DNA of 9,996 nt from an uncultured Lachnobacterium sp. GTDB taxonomy: Bacteria > Bacillota > Clostridia > Lachnospirales > Lachnospiraceae. Location of the stretch: contig CAMFPD010000069.1 in the NCBI GenBank assembly GCA_945971355.1, forward strand, positions 1-9,996, read 5' to 3'. Positions within the stretch are counted from its first letter, which is position 1; every line of letters begins with the position of its first letter. Shown here one piece after another: positions 1 through 7,501 of the stretch. Below the pieces are notes generated by a model, which was not told the DNA's origin, searched no databases, and worked only from the letters and a program-made list of their open reading frames with translations. The position numbers and the translations under genes are program-made.

Positions 1-1185
1 GATAAGGCTGAGGCACGTAGAAGAGTAGTAGAACTTTCTGAAAAATATGGAATGAAAGTCGATCCGGACGCAAAAATTGAGGATATTTCTGTTGGAATGC
101 AGCAGAGAGTAGAAATTTTGAAGGTTTTATACCGTGGAGCGGATACTCTTATTTTGGACGAGCCTACTGCTTCGCTCACACCACAGGAAATAGATGAGCT
201 GATGCAGATTATTAGAAATCTTACCGAGGATGGAAAGAGTGTAATTCTTATCACCCATAAGCTGAAGGAAATTACAGCATGTTCTGATTACTGTACTATT
301 ATCAGAGCAGGTAAATATATCAAAACTGTAAAGGTTGGCGATGTGAATGAAAATGAACTTGCTGCACTTATGGTTGGAAGAGATGTAAACTTTGTTGTTG
401 AGAAACAGGAACAGAAACCGGGAGAGGTTGCATTAGAGGTAGTTAATCTTCATGCAAAGGATTACCGAGATGCAGAAATTTTAAAAGGACTTAATCTCAA
501 TGTTAGAAAAGGAGAGATTGTTGGTCTTGCCGGAGTTGACGGAAATGGACAGACTGAGCTTGTAGAAATATTGACTGGCTTGAAAAAGGCTGAATCAGGT
601 GAAATTACAATGCTTGGCCAGGATGTGTTTAACAAGACTCCTAAGGAAGTATTTGACAGTGGTATTTCTAGTATTCCGGCAGACAGACAGAAACATGGTC
701 TTATTCTTGATTTCTCCATTGAGGATAATATGATTCTTCAGCATTTTAATAAGGAGCCATTTTCAAAAAACGGAATATTAAATCGTAAAGAAATTCGCGC
801 TAATGCAACAGAGCTCATGGAGAAATTTGACATAAGACCTCGTAATTCAGAGGAAAAACCTGCTGGGACTCTTTCGGGTGGAAATCAGCAGAAGGTTATT
901 ATTGCCAGAGAGGTGACAAATGACAAAGAACTTCTGATTGCAGTTAATCCTACCAGAGGTCTTGACGTTGGAGCTATTGAGTTCGTTCACAAATATATTG
1001 TTGAACAGAGAAACAAAGGAAGAGCAGTACTTCTTGTTTCCTTCGAATTGGACGAAATTATGAGTTTATCAGACAGAATAGAAGTTATTTTCGATGGACA
1101 GATTATTGGTTCTGTAAATGGAAAGGATGCTGATGAAAAGGAACTTGGATTTATGATGGCAGGAGGTAAGCAGAATGAAAAGTAA
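1..1185 (+). CDS. nupO: Nucleoside ABC transporter, tandem-ATPase subunit (5'-truncated by window edge)
   Basis: This is the ATP-hydrolysing subunit of a BmpA/Nup-type nucleoside importer, acting on the cytoplasmic face of the membrane. The reading frame is open from base 1, so the ATG at 52 is internal. About 394 codons are present against roughly 510 in the family, and the first Walker A lies outside the window. The first ATPase half shows the signature SVGMQQR (88-108), Walker B LILDEPT (Asp at 157, Glu at 160) and switch His (256-258). The second half has the family's degenerate P-loop GVDGNGQT (532-555) with no GKS/T, the signature LSGGNQQ (871-891), and AVNPTRGLD where Walker B and the catalytic Glu would be. 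It also has SFELDE with no switch His. These losses are usual for sugar/nucleoside tandem ATPases, so the gene is not broken. It overlaps the next permease gene by 11 bp. The nupO symbol follows B. subtilis; the exact substrate is inferred. Confidence 0.93.
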   Translation, partial: DKAEARRRVVELSEKYGMKVDPDAKIEDISVGMQQRVEILKVLYRGADTLILDEPTASLTPQEIDELMQIIRNLTEDGKSVILITHKLKEITACSDYCTIIRAGKYIKTVKVGDVNENELAALMVGRDVNFVVEKQEQKPGEVALEVVNLHAKDYRDAEILKGLNLNVRKGEIVGLAGVDGNGQTELVEILTGLKKAESGEITMLGQDVFNKTPKEVFDSGISSIPADRQKHGLILDFSIEDNMILQHFNKEPFSKNGILNRKEIRANATELMEKFDIRPRNSEEKPAGTLSGGNQQKVIIAREVTNDKELLIAVNPTRGLDVGAIEFVHKYIVEQRNKGRAVLLVSFELDEIMSLSDRIEVIFDGQIIGSVNGKDADEKELGFMMAGGKQNEK

Positions 1186-2242
1186 AAAGAAAAGCATTTT
1201 AGATTTTAATCTGCTATATATCTTCATTGCGATTATAGTTGGATTTATCATAGGGGCAATTTTCCTTGCAATTGTAGGCTTTAGTCCGGCAGAAGTATAT
1301 GGAAAACTCTTTGGCAGCGTATTTAGTAAGCCTAAGTATATGGTTTGGACACTTATGTATGCTGCTCCGATTATGATGACTGGTCTTTCAGTTGCATTCT
1401 CCTTCAGAACTGGTGTGTTCAATATCGGAGCAGAGGGACAGTTTGTAGTAGGTGAAATGGCTGCTGTTGCTGTTGCAATTTTTGTTGATGTACCTGCCGT
1501 TATTCATGTGCCACTTTGTATTTTGGCTGCAGCCTGTGCTGGTGCGTGTTGGTCACTTATCTGTGGACTTATGAAGGTTAAAAGGGGCATTCACGAGGTT
1601 TTGTCATTTATCATGTTTAACTGGATTGCATATTATCTTGCAAACTACTTTGTAAACCTTCCAGCTGTAAAGGCTGAGGGCAAGGAGGCAAGTAGAGACA
1701 TATTGGAGTCGGCAAGTATAATGTTCCCTGAGAAGCTGGTTAAGCTTTTGGATTGTACTTCTGCAAACTGGGGCATTGTGATTGCAGTAGTTCTTGCAGT
1801 TGTGATGTGGATTATTATTGAGAAAACTACGTTGGGATACAAGCTTAAAGCTGTTGGTTTCAACAAGGATGCTGCTCAGTATGGTGGAATAAATGCTAAT
1901 GGTTCAATTCTTTCAGCACTTGGAATATCAGGTGCTTTATCTGGAATTGGTGGAGCAATTTTAGTTCTTGGTATGGGAGGACGTCTTAGCCAGTTTGCTG
2001 GTCAGGAGGGCTATGGATTCGAAGGAATTACAGTAGCACTTATCGGATCAAGCAATCCATTAGGCTGTATTCTTTCTGCTATTTTCTACGGTGCTATGAA
2101 GTATGGTGGTTCGAAGCTTACAATGATTAAGGCTCCGGCAGAAGTAATTGATATCATAATGGGATGTGTAATTATTGTGATTGCCATTTCTCATATATTC
2201 AAAATTTTATTCAAGAAAATGGGAAAGAAGGAGGCTAAATAA
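1175..2242 (+). CDS. nupP: Nucleoside ABC transporter permease (NupP-like)
   Basis: This is an integral-membrane permease of the branched-chain/ribose/nucleoside transporter superfamily (BPD_transp_2), 355 residues long. A short basic N-terminus (MKSKKK) leads into the first membrane segment, about residues 14-37. Further hydrophobic segments lie near 56-77, 84-104, 108-133, 142-160, 199-215, 246-269, 283-308 and 325-347. The motif RTGVFNIGAEGQ (78-89) is characteristic of nucleoside permeases. The loop GYKLKAVGFNKDAAQYGGIN (221-240) matches the cytoplasmic coupling helix that docks on the ATPase. The start is fixed by AGGAGGT at 1161-1167, 7 nt before the ATG. It overlaps the ATPase gene by 11 bp and the next permease gene by 1 bp (TAATG), which points to translational coupling and 1:1 expression. 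It would pair with the NupQ-like protein as a heterodimeric channel. The family is secure; guanosine or other nucleoside preference is inferred. Confidence 0.93.
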   Translation: MKSKKKSILDFNLLYIFIAIIVGFIIGAIFLAIVGFSPAEVYGKLFGSVFSKPKYMVWTLMYAAPIMMTGLSVAFSFRTGVFNIGAEGQFVVGEMAAVAVAIFVDVPAVIHVPLCILAAACAGACWSLICGLMKVKRGIHEVLSFIMFNWIAYYLANYFVNLPAVKAEGKEASRDILESASIMFPEKLVKLLDCTSANWGIVIAVVLAVVMWIIIEKTTLGYKLKAVGFNKDAAQYGGINANGSILSALGISGALSGIGGAILVLGMGGRLSQFAGQEGYGFEGITVALIGSSNPLGCILSAIFYGAMKYGGSKLTMIKAPAEVIDIIMGCVIIVIAISHIFKILFKKMGKKEAK

Positions 2243-3177
2243 TGAGTGGATTTATTGTAATACTGGGACTTTTGATTAATGCTACATTAATAGCGACTCC
2301 TCCTCTATTGCTTGCAGCACTGGGATCATGTTTTTCAGAGAGGTCTGGTGTTGTTAATATTGGAATTGAGGGTATGATGACAATTGGTGCCTTTACAGGA
2401 ACTGTTGTTGCATTATTTACAAATAATGGCTGGCTGGGATTTCTATGTGGTGGTCTGGCAGGAGCAGTTTTTGGAGTTATTCATGCTGTTGTCTGTATAC
2501 AGTTTCATGCCGATCAGACAATTGCTGGTACAGCTATAAACTTCCTTGGACCTGGACTTGCAATCTTCCTCTGTAAGGCTATGTTTAACAACTCTTCTGA
2601 TACACCGGCTCTTGATACAGCCGCAAAGCTTCCAAAGATGTTTAATGGTGTGTTTGAAACCGGCTCATTTTGGTACAATGTATTAAATATTTATTCAATG
2701 TCGTATATTGTATTCATTTTTGCATTTGTATGCTGGTTTGTCTTCTACAAGACGAAATTTGGTACTCATTTGAGAGCTGTTGGTGAGCATCCGGAAGCCT
2801 GTGAATCTCTCGGAATAAATGTATATCTTGTTAGATATATCTGTGTTATTTTGTCTGGTTTTTTGGCAGGACTTGGTGGAGCGTTTGTTACACTTGCCAC
2901 AGTTAGCCAGTTCAGACCAACTGTAATTGTTGGACAGGGATTTATTGCTATTGCAGCAGTTATCTTTGGTAAGTTTTCTCCTGAGGGAGCGCTTAAGGGA
3001 TGTCTGCTCTTTGGATTCTGTGGAGGCTTGAAATCAATTATTGGAATGTACAATATTGTATCTCCAAACCTTATTGCACTTATTCCTTATGTGGTTACTA
3101 TTATTGCACTTATTTTCTTTGTTGGTAAAGGACATACACCTGCTGCTAATGGTAAACCATTCTACAAAGCTAGATAA
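2242..3177 (+). CDS. nupQ: Nucleoside ABC transporter permease (NupQ-like)
   Basis: This is the second permease of the importer, 311 residues, of the same BPD_transp_2 superfamily. It carries SERSGVVNIGIEGMM (32-46), the counterpart of the RTGVFNIGAEGQ motif in the preceding permease. It also has a coupling loop, FGTHLRAVGEHPEACESLGIN without its last residue (173-192). Hydrophobic segments lie near residues 4-29, 45-60, 64-86, 95-111, 150-169, 198-219, 230-243 and 275-294. The short hydrophilic tail (KGHTPAANGKPFYKAR) would be cytoplasmic. The start ATG shares its A with the preceding TAA stop, and AAGGAGG at 2228-2234 lies 7 nt upstream. The gene is followed by a strong stem-loop and then adenosine deaminase, which supports nucleosides as the transported substrate. 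No substrate-binding lipoprotein is visible here; in relatives it is encoded upstream of the ATPase gene, beyond the window edge. Confidence 0.92.
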   Translation: MSGFIVILGLLINATLIATPPLLLAALGSCFSERSGVVNIGIEGMMTIGAFTGTVVALFTNNGWLGFLCGGLAGAVFGVIHAVVCIQFHADQTIAGTAINFLGPGLAIFLCKAMFNNSSDTPALDTAAKLPKMFNGVFETGSFWYNVLNIYSMSYIVFIFAFVCWFVFYKTKFGTHLRAVGEHPEACESLGINVYLVRYICVILSGFLAGLGGAFVTLATVSQFRPTVIVGQGFIAIAAVIFGKFSPEGALKGCLLFGFCGGLKSIIGMYNIVSPNLIALIPYVVTIIALIFFVGKGHTPAANGKPFYKAR

Positions 3178-3198
3178 TTTGTTTAATAATTATGTGAA

Positions 3199-3234
3199 GT
3201 ACGAAGGTATCTGTTTATGCAGATACCTTTGTGC
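3199..3234 (+). other. Intercistronic stem-loop between nupQ and add
   Basis: Bases 3204-3213 (AAGGTATCTG) pair perfectly with 3220-3229 (CAGATACCTT) across a 6-nt loop (TTTATG). The helix extends to 3199-3213/3220-3234, 15 bp with two G-T wobbles. It has no T-run on its 3' side, and the add ribosome site begins only 7 nt later, so it is a poor intrinsic terminator. It could stabilise the 3' end of the transporter message, set a transporter/deaminase ratio, or be a leaky terminator. The fold is read directly; the role is inferred. Confidence 0.7.
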
Positions 3235-3249
3235 AATTATGGAGGAAGA

Positions 3250-4236
3250 ATGAATTTCACAAATATACCCAAAATAGAATTGCATTGTCATCTGGATGGC
3301 TCCATGAGTGTTGAGGTTTTGCAGAAGCTTCTGACAGATAATGGAGAGCAAATTCCTATAGATGAATTGAAAAATAAAATTATGGCACCTGACAATTGCC
3401 AGAGTCTTGCTGAATATCTGGATAAATTCACTATTCCTATCAATGTGCTTCAAACTGCACATGGCTTGGAGGAAGCAGCATATGATTTGGCGAAGAATGC
3501 AGCGAAAGAAAACGTAAGATATATTGAGACACGATTTGCACCTACATCACATATTTCAAAGGGGATGAAAATCACTGAAATAATAGAGAGTGTGAATAAG
3601 GGACTTTTGCGTGCAAAGGAAGATTTTGGAATATATTCAGGAATAATTGTATGCGCTATGAGGCATCTTGATATGGATACCAATATCCAAATGCTTCGTC
3701 AATCCAGAGAACTATATGGAGAAGGCGTGGTGGCATGTGACATCGCTGGTGATGAGAAGAACCATACTAATATAGAATATAAAGCATTTTTTGATGAGGC
3801 AAAAAGGCTTGGAATGCCATATACAATCCACTCTGGCGAATGTGGAAATGCTGATAATATAGCAGAGGCTATTGAAGTTGGAGCAAAGAGAGTTGGACAT
3901 GGAATAGCTATGTATAACAGACCTGATATTATTGAAAGCTGTAGAAACAAAAAGATTGGGGTTGAGATGTGTCCTGTTAGTAATATTCAGACAAAGGCTA
4001 TCAGGGATTTTAGTTTATATCCATTTGAAACTTTTTTTAAGGCTGGAATTCCTGTTAGTATAAACACGGATAACAGGACAGTAAGTAATACGAGCTGTGT
4101 GCGTGAATGGAATATGCTTAATTCAATATATGAATTTTCAGAAGATGATATCAGGAGAATTTACAGAGAATCAGTGGATGTTTGCTTTGCATCTGATGAT
4201 ATAAAAGAAAAGTTATTAAAAATTAGTTGTTTTTAA
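3250..4236 (+). CDS. add: Adenosine deaminase
   Basis: A cytoplasmic metal-dependent TIM-barrel hydrolase that converts adenosine or deoxyadenosine to inosine or deoxyinosine plus ammonia. Numbered from the ATG at 3250 it has 328 residues. It shows zinc ligands HCHLDGS (H12, H14) and IHSGE (H194, catalytic E197), GHGIA with H217, CPVSNIQT, and INTDN with metal ligand D274. The residue after D274 is Asn275, where mammalian and E. coli enzymes have a second Asp. The NTDNRTVSNT form recurs, to my knowledge, in other Gram-positive deaminases, so it does not suggest inactivity. An in-frame ATG at 3217 would add 11 residues, but it lies in the loop of the stem-loop and has no ribosome site. GGAGGA at 3241-3246 and the family-typical start (IPKIELHCHLDG) favour 3250. 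Placement behind the importer suggests purine salvage. Adenine deaminase-like paralogues cannot be fully excluded by eye. Confidence 0.94.
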   Translation: MNFTNIPKIELHCHLDGSMSVEVLQKLLTDNGEQIPIDELKNKIMAPDNCQSLAEYLDKFTIPINVLQTAHGLEEAAYDLAKNAAKENVRYIETRFAPTSHISKGMKITEIIESVNKGLLRAKEDFGIYSGIIVCAMRHLDMDTNIQMLRQSRELYGEGVVACDIAGDEKNHTNIEYKAFFDEAKRLGMPYTIHSGECGNADNIAEAIEVGAKRVGHGIAMYNRPDIIESCRNKKIGVEMCPVSNIQTKAIRDFSLYPFETFFKAGIPVSINTDNRTVSNTSCVREWNMLNSIYEFSEDDIRRIYRESVDVCFASDDIKEKLLKISCF

Positions 4237-4255
4237 GACGATTTATTATTATATT

Positions 4256-4263
4256 GTTAAGTG
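4256..4263 (+). repeat. Left copy of 8-bp target-site duplication
   Basis: GTTAAGTG directly abuts the left terminal inverted repeat and is identical to 4400-4407. The match stops at exactly 8 bp: the bases outside differ (T at 4255 against C at 4399, G at 4264 against A at 4408). This is what a transposition duplication should look like. Confidence 0.78.
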
Positions 4264-4399
4264 GTAACTGTTCAGTGCAGAAATATGCCAAACCGCATAT
4301 TTCGTAAGAAAGAATATAGTTTGTTGGAGCAAGTGCCCATCAGCGTAGCTGATTTTAATGCACTTGCGGTTCGTAACTATGAAGGTACTGAATAGTTAC
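4264..4399. mobile_element. 136-bp MITE-like element with GTAA-starting terminal inverted repeats
   Basis: The left end (4264-4278, GTAACTGTTCAGTGC) and the reverse complement of the right end (4385-4399, GTAACTATTCAGTAC) match at 13 of 15 positions, and both mismatches still pair as G-T in RNA. The element is bracketed exactly by an 8-bp direct repeat, as a transposition target duplication would be. Inside, 4280-4288 pairs with 4295-4303 (9 bp, loop CAAACC). Also 4329-4336 pairs with 4360-4367 (8 bp), enclosing 4339-4344/4348-4353 (6 bp, loop GTA). The right end can alternatively form 4373-4380/4392-4399 (8 bp). No ORF of useful size is present, so movement would need a transposase in trans. 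GTAA ends with 8-bp duplications are features of the IS66 family; that link is inference. It could also act as a structured leader RNA for lepA. Confidence 0.78.
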
Positions 4400-4407
4400 G
4401 TTAAGTG
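4400..4407 (+). repeat. Right copy of 8-bp target-site duplication
   Basis: GTTAAGTG directly follows the right terminal inverted repeat and is identical to 4256-4263. Removing the element and one copy would reduce the add-lepA gap from 195 to 51 bp, a normal spacing for this compact region. Confidence 0.78.
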
Positions 4408-4431
4408 ATAATAACGAAATGAGGATAAATA

Positions 4432-6243
4432 ATGTCGATAGAACAGAGTAAAATTAGAAATTTTTGTATTATAGCCCATATTGATCACGGTAAATCAACA
4501 CTTGCGGATCGAATAATAGAAAAAACAGGAACTCTTACCAGCAGGGAAATGCAGGCTCAGGTACTGGATAATATGGAACTTGAGAGGGAGCGTGGAATTA
4601 CAATTAAATCCCAGGCTGTTCGAATTATATATACAGCAAAGAATGGCGAAGAGTATATTTTTAACCTTATAGATACACCTGGACATGTGGATTTTAACTA
4701 TGAGGTTTCGAGAAGTCTTGCGGCTTGTGATGGAGCAATCCTCGTTGTAGATGCAGCGCAAGGGGTAGAAGCTCAGACTCTTGCAAATGTTTATCTTGCC
4801 CTGGATCATGATTTGGATGTGTTTCCTGTAATTAACAAGGTTGATCTGCCAAGTGCCAGACCGGATGAGGTTGCCCAGGAAATCGAGGATGTGATAGGGA
4901 TTGAAGCTCTTGATGCACCTAGAATTTCAGCAAAGACTGGTCTGAATATAGAGGAAGTGCTGGAACAGATTGTATCCAAGATTCCAGCCCCAACAGGGGA
5001 TGCAAAAGCGCCTCTTAAAGCTTTGATATTTGATGCTTTATATGATTCATATAAAGGTGTAATTGTATTTTGCCGTATTAAAGAGGGAACGGTAAAGGTT
5101 GGAGACAATATTAGGATGATGGCCACAAAAGCAGAGTCCATAGTTACTGAGGTTGGATATTTTGGAGCCGGTCAGTTTATTCCATGCGATGAACTCTCTG
5201 CGGGAATGGTTGGATATATTGCTGCCAGCATTAAAAATGTGGCAGATACACGTGTGGGTGACACTGTCACAATTGCAGACAGACCATGTGATGAAGCCCT
5301 TCCTGGATATAAGAAGGTTAACCCTATGGTGTACTGTGGTTTATATCCGGCAGATAGTTCAAAGTATCCGGATTTGAGAGAGGCGTTGGAGAAACTTCAA
5401 ATAAATGATGCCTCATTACAGTTTGAACCGGAGACCTCTCTTGCCCTTGGTTTCGGTTTTAGATGTGGATTCCTGGGGTTATTACATCTGGAAATAATTC
5501 AGGAGAGATTAGAGAGAGAGTTTGATCTTGACCTGGTTACAACAGCTCCAGGTGTTATTTACAAGATACACAAGACAAATGGTGAAGTGATTGATTTGAC
5601 AAATCCATCTAATCTGCCAGATCCATCTGAGATTGATTATATGGAGGAACCGTTTGTTTCGGCTGAGATTATGGTTACCAGTGATTATGTTGGTGCAATC
5701 ATGAATCTATGTCAGGAGAGAAGAGGAATATATATTAGCATGGAATATCTTGAGGAGACTCGTGCTCTCATTAAGTATGATTTACCACTTAATGAGATAA
5801 TCTATGATTTCTTTGACGCGCTAAAGTCACGCTCGAGAGGATATGCTTCTTTTGATTATGAGATGAAGGGTTATGTCAGATCAGAGCTTGTTAAGCTTGA
5901 TATTCTGATTAACAGAGAAATGGTTGATGCACTTTCATTTATTGTATTCAAGGATAGTGCATATGACAGGGGACGTAGAATGTGTGAACGTCTTAAGGAA
6001 GAAATTCCAAGACACTTATTTGAGATTCCAATTCAGGCAGCTGTAGGTGGTAAGATTATAGCCAGAGAGACCGTAAAAGCTATGAGAAAAGATGTGCTTG
6101 CTAAGTGTTATGGTGGAGATATATCACGTAAACGTAAGCTTCTGGAAAAACAGAAGGAAGGAAAGAAGAGAATGCGTCAGGTTGGAAATGTAGAGATTCC
6201 ACAGGAGGCATTTATGAGTGTGTTAAAGCTTGATGAAGAATAG
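4432..6243 (+). CDS. lepA: Elongation factor 4 (LepA), ribosome-associated GTPase
   Basis: A translational GTPase that binds ribosomes and has been linked to back-translocation, recovery from stress and 30S assembly. At 603 residues it is the usual length. The G-domain motifs are complete: G1 AHIDHGKST (15-23), G2 RGITIKS (54-60), G3 DTPGH (81-85), G4 NKVD (135-138) and G5 SAK (166-168). Downstream are the EF-G-like domains, with LALGFGFRCGFLGLLHLEI as a clear LepA hallmark. The LepA-specific C-terminal domain carries KCYGGDISRKRKLLEKQKEG and ends RQVGNVEIPQEAFMSVLKLDEE. EF-G domain IV is absent, as expected. GAGGA at 4421-4425 lies 6 nt before the ATG. The MITE-like element ends 32 bp upstream and may have separated the gene from an upstream promoter or leader. 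hemW follows after a 27-bp gap, as in many Firmicutes. Confidence 0.98.
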   Translation: MSIEQSKIRNFCIIAHIDHGKSTLADRIIEKTGTLTSREMQAQVLDNMELERERGITIKSQAVRIIYTAKNGEEYIFNLIDTPGHVDFNYEVSRSLAACDGAILVVDAAQGVEAQTLANVYLALDHDLDVFPVINKVDLPSARPDEVAQEIEDVIGIEALDAPRISAKTGLNIEEVLEQIVSKIPAPTGDAKAPLKALIFDALYDSYKGVIVFCRIKEGTVKVGDNIRMMATKAESIVTEVGYFGAGQFIPCDELSAGMVGYIAASIKNVADTRVGDTVTIADRPCDEALPGYKKVNPMVYCGLYPADSSKYPDLREALEKLQINDASLQFEPETSLALGFGFRCGFLGLLHLEIIQERLEREFDLDLVTTAPGVIYKIHKTNGEVIDLTNPSNLPDPSEIDYMEEPFVSAEIMVTSDYVGAIMNLCQERRGIYISMEYLEETRALIKYDLPLNEIIYDFFDALKSRSRGYASFDYEMKGYVRSELVKLDILINREMVDALSFIVFKDSAYDRGRRMCERLKEEIPRHLFEIPIQAAVGGKIIARETVKAMRKDVLAKCYGGDISRKRKLLEKQKEGKKRMRQVGNVEIPQEAFMSVLKLDEE

Positions 6244-6270
6244 GAAATGTAAGGAGAGGACTTGGAGAGT

Positions 6271-7461
6271 ATGCGTAATTTAGAAATTTATATTCACACA
6301 CCATTCTGTGTGAAAAAGTGTGCATATTGTGATTTCCTGTCTTTTCCATCTGATGATAATACTCAGGCGAGGTATGCTCACTCTTTGATTCAGGAAATAA
6401 AATATTATGGCAGTTTAATGAAGGATTACAAAGTTTCTACCATATATATTGGTGGTGGTACACCTACATGGCTTGATGAGAATCTTATGGTTGCCATTAT
6501 GAATCAGATACATGAGAATTTTAATGTGGATTCAGAAGCGGAAGTGTCTATAGAATGTAATCCGGGAACCGTTACTGAATCCAAGCTTCGCAAATATCTG
6601 GGTTGTGGAATCAATAGATTGTCCATTGGGTTGCAGTCAGCAGATAATGATGAATTAAAGCTGTTAGGAAGAATTCATACATATGAGCAGTTCCTGAAAA
6701 ATTATGAGCTGGCAAGGAATGTTGGGTTTAGTAATATCAATGTAGATATTATATGCGGACTTCCGTATCAGACAGTTACTAAATTTATGAATACATTGCA
6801 AAAGATTGTTAGGATAAAACCAGAACATTTGTCGGTGTATTCATTGATAATAGAAAAAGGAACTCCTTTTTATGAAACTTACAAATTCGATGCAGTGAGA
6901 CAGGAAGCAGGGATGCCCACTGAGATACTTCCAAATGAAGATGAAGTGTACAAAATGTATAAGGTTACTCAGATGCTTTTAAAAGATGCTGGGTATTTAC
7001 AATATGAGATATCAAATTATGCAAAAAATGGTTATGAATGTAAGCATAATATTGGTTACTGGAAGAGAGAAAACTATCTTGGACTTGGACTGGGAGCAGC
7101 CTCTCTTATTGAAAATGTGAGATATACTAATACAAGAGAACTGTATAAGTATATGGAAGGCTGCAATAAACTGCATGATGTTGGAGAGAATATTTTTATC
7201 TCTAATATACATGATGAAGCCAATGAAATTGCCCGAAAGGCTCAGATGGAGGAATTTATGTTTCTTGGTCTTAGAATGAATGAGGGTGTATCCAGGGGTG
7301 ATTTTGAGAGATGCTTTGGTATGCCAATAGAGGCTGTGTACAGAGACCAAATAGAAGGATTAAAGAGGGAAGAATTACTCCAAATAAGAGAGGGAAGAGT
7401 ATATCTAACAGATAAAGGTATGGATTTATCGAATTATGCCATGGCAAAATTTTTGATGTGA
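6271..7461 (+). CDS. hemW: Radical-SAM heme chaperone HemW
   Basis: A cytoplasmic radical-SAM protein of the coproporphyrinogen-oxidase-like family, thought to bind heme and deliver it to respiratory enzymes rather than oxidise coproporphyrinogen. With the ATG at 6271 it has 396 residues. The cluster motif is FCVKKCAYCDF (C13, C17, C20). Phe lies two residues after C20, where true HemN has a fourth Cys, which is the usual HemW/HemN distinction. It also has IGGGTPTWL, LSIGLQS, VDIICGLPYQT, the HemW-typical HNIGYW (H259), and a C-terminal HemN_C domain with GLRMNEGVSRGDF. An alternative TTG start at 6262 would add MES; AAGGAG at 6251-6256 lies 5 nt before it. I prefer ATG because most family members begin a few residues before YIH.PFC, but AGGA (6257-6260) is 10 nt away, so the start is uncertain. 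Older annotations may call this hemN. Confidence 0.95.
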   Translation: MRNLEIYIHTPFCVKKCAYCDFLSFPSDDNTQARYAHSLIQEIKYYGSLMKDYKVSTIYIGGGTPTWLDENLMVAIMNQIHENFNVDSEAEVSIECNPGTVTESKLRKYLGCGINRLSIGLQSADNDELKLLGRIHTYEQFLKNYELARNVGFSNINVDIICGLPYQTVTKFMNTLQKIVRIKPEHLSVYSLIIEKGTPFYETYKFDAVRQEAGMPTEILPNEDEVYKMYKVTQMLLKDAGYLQYEISNYAKNGYECKHNIGYWKRENYLGLGLGAASLIENVRYTNTRELYKYMEGCNKLHDVGENIFISNIHDEANEIARKAQMEEFMFLGLRMNEGVSRGDFERCFGMPIEAVYRDQIEGLKREELLQIREGRVYLTDKGMDLSNYAMAKFLM

Positions 7462-7501
7462 TTTATATAATGTAAAGATTTATAAAGGTGAGTATGAGAA
7501 A

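Noticed and set aside
523..1100. Second ATPase half of the transporter protein lacks GKS/T, catalytic Glu and switch His, suggesting decay
   Set aside because: This degenerate second half is normal for tandem sugar/nucleoside ABC ATPases, and the frame is intact.
3217..3249. Upstream in-frame ATG that would lengthen adenosine deaminase by 11 residues
   Set aside because: It lies in the loop of a strong hairpin with no ribosome site, while GGAGGA precedes the ATG at 3250, where homology to the family begins.
3178..3249. Purine riboswitch upstream of adenosine deaminase
   Set aside because: The 72-bp gap holds a single hairpin and no three-way junction or conserved purine-aptamer sequences.
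3041..3253. 70-codon open frame overlapping the end of the second permease gene
   Set aside because: It is a frame shadow of a well-supported permease, with no ribosome site or recognisable motif.
4280..4367. Hairpins between add and lepA as intrinsic terminators
   Set aside because: Neither hairpin is followed by a T-run, and both lie inside the element defined by terminal inverted repeats and target duplications.
6241..6273. lepA and hemW are in the same frame, separated by TAG, suggesting a read-through fusion
   Set aside because: A second in-frame stop (TAA at 6250) follows, and both proteins have complete family-typical ends.
7466..7471. Perfect TATAAT between hemW and the aminotransferase as a promoter -10
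   Set aside because: No -35-like hexamer lies at 16-18 nt and there is no extended -10 TG; in such AT-rich spacer the hexamer is expected by chance.
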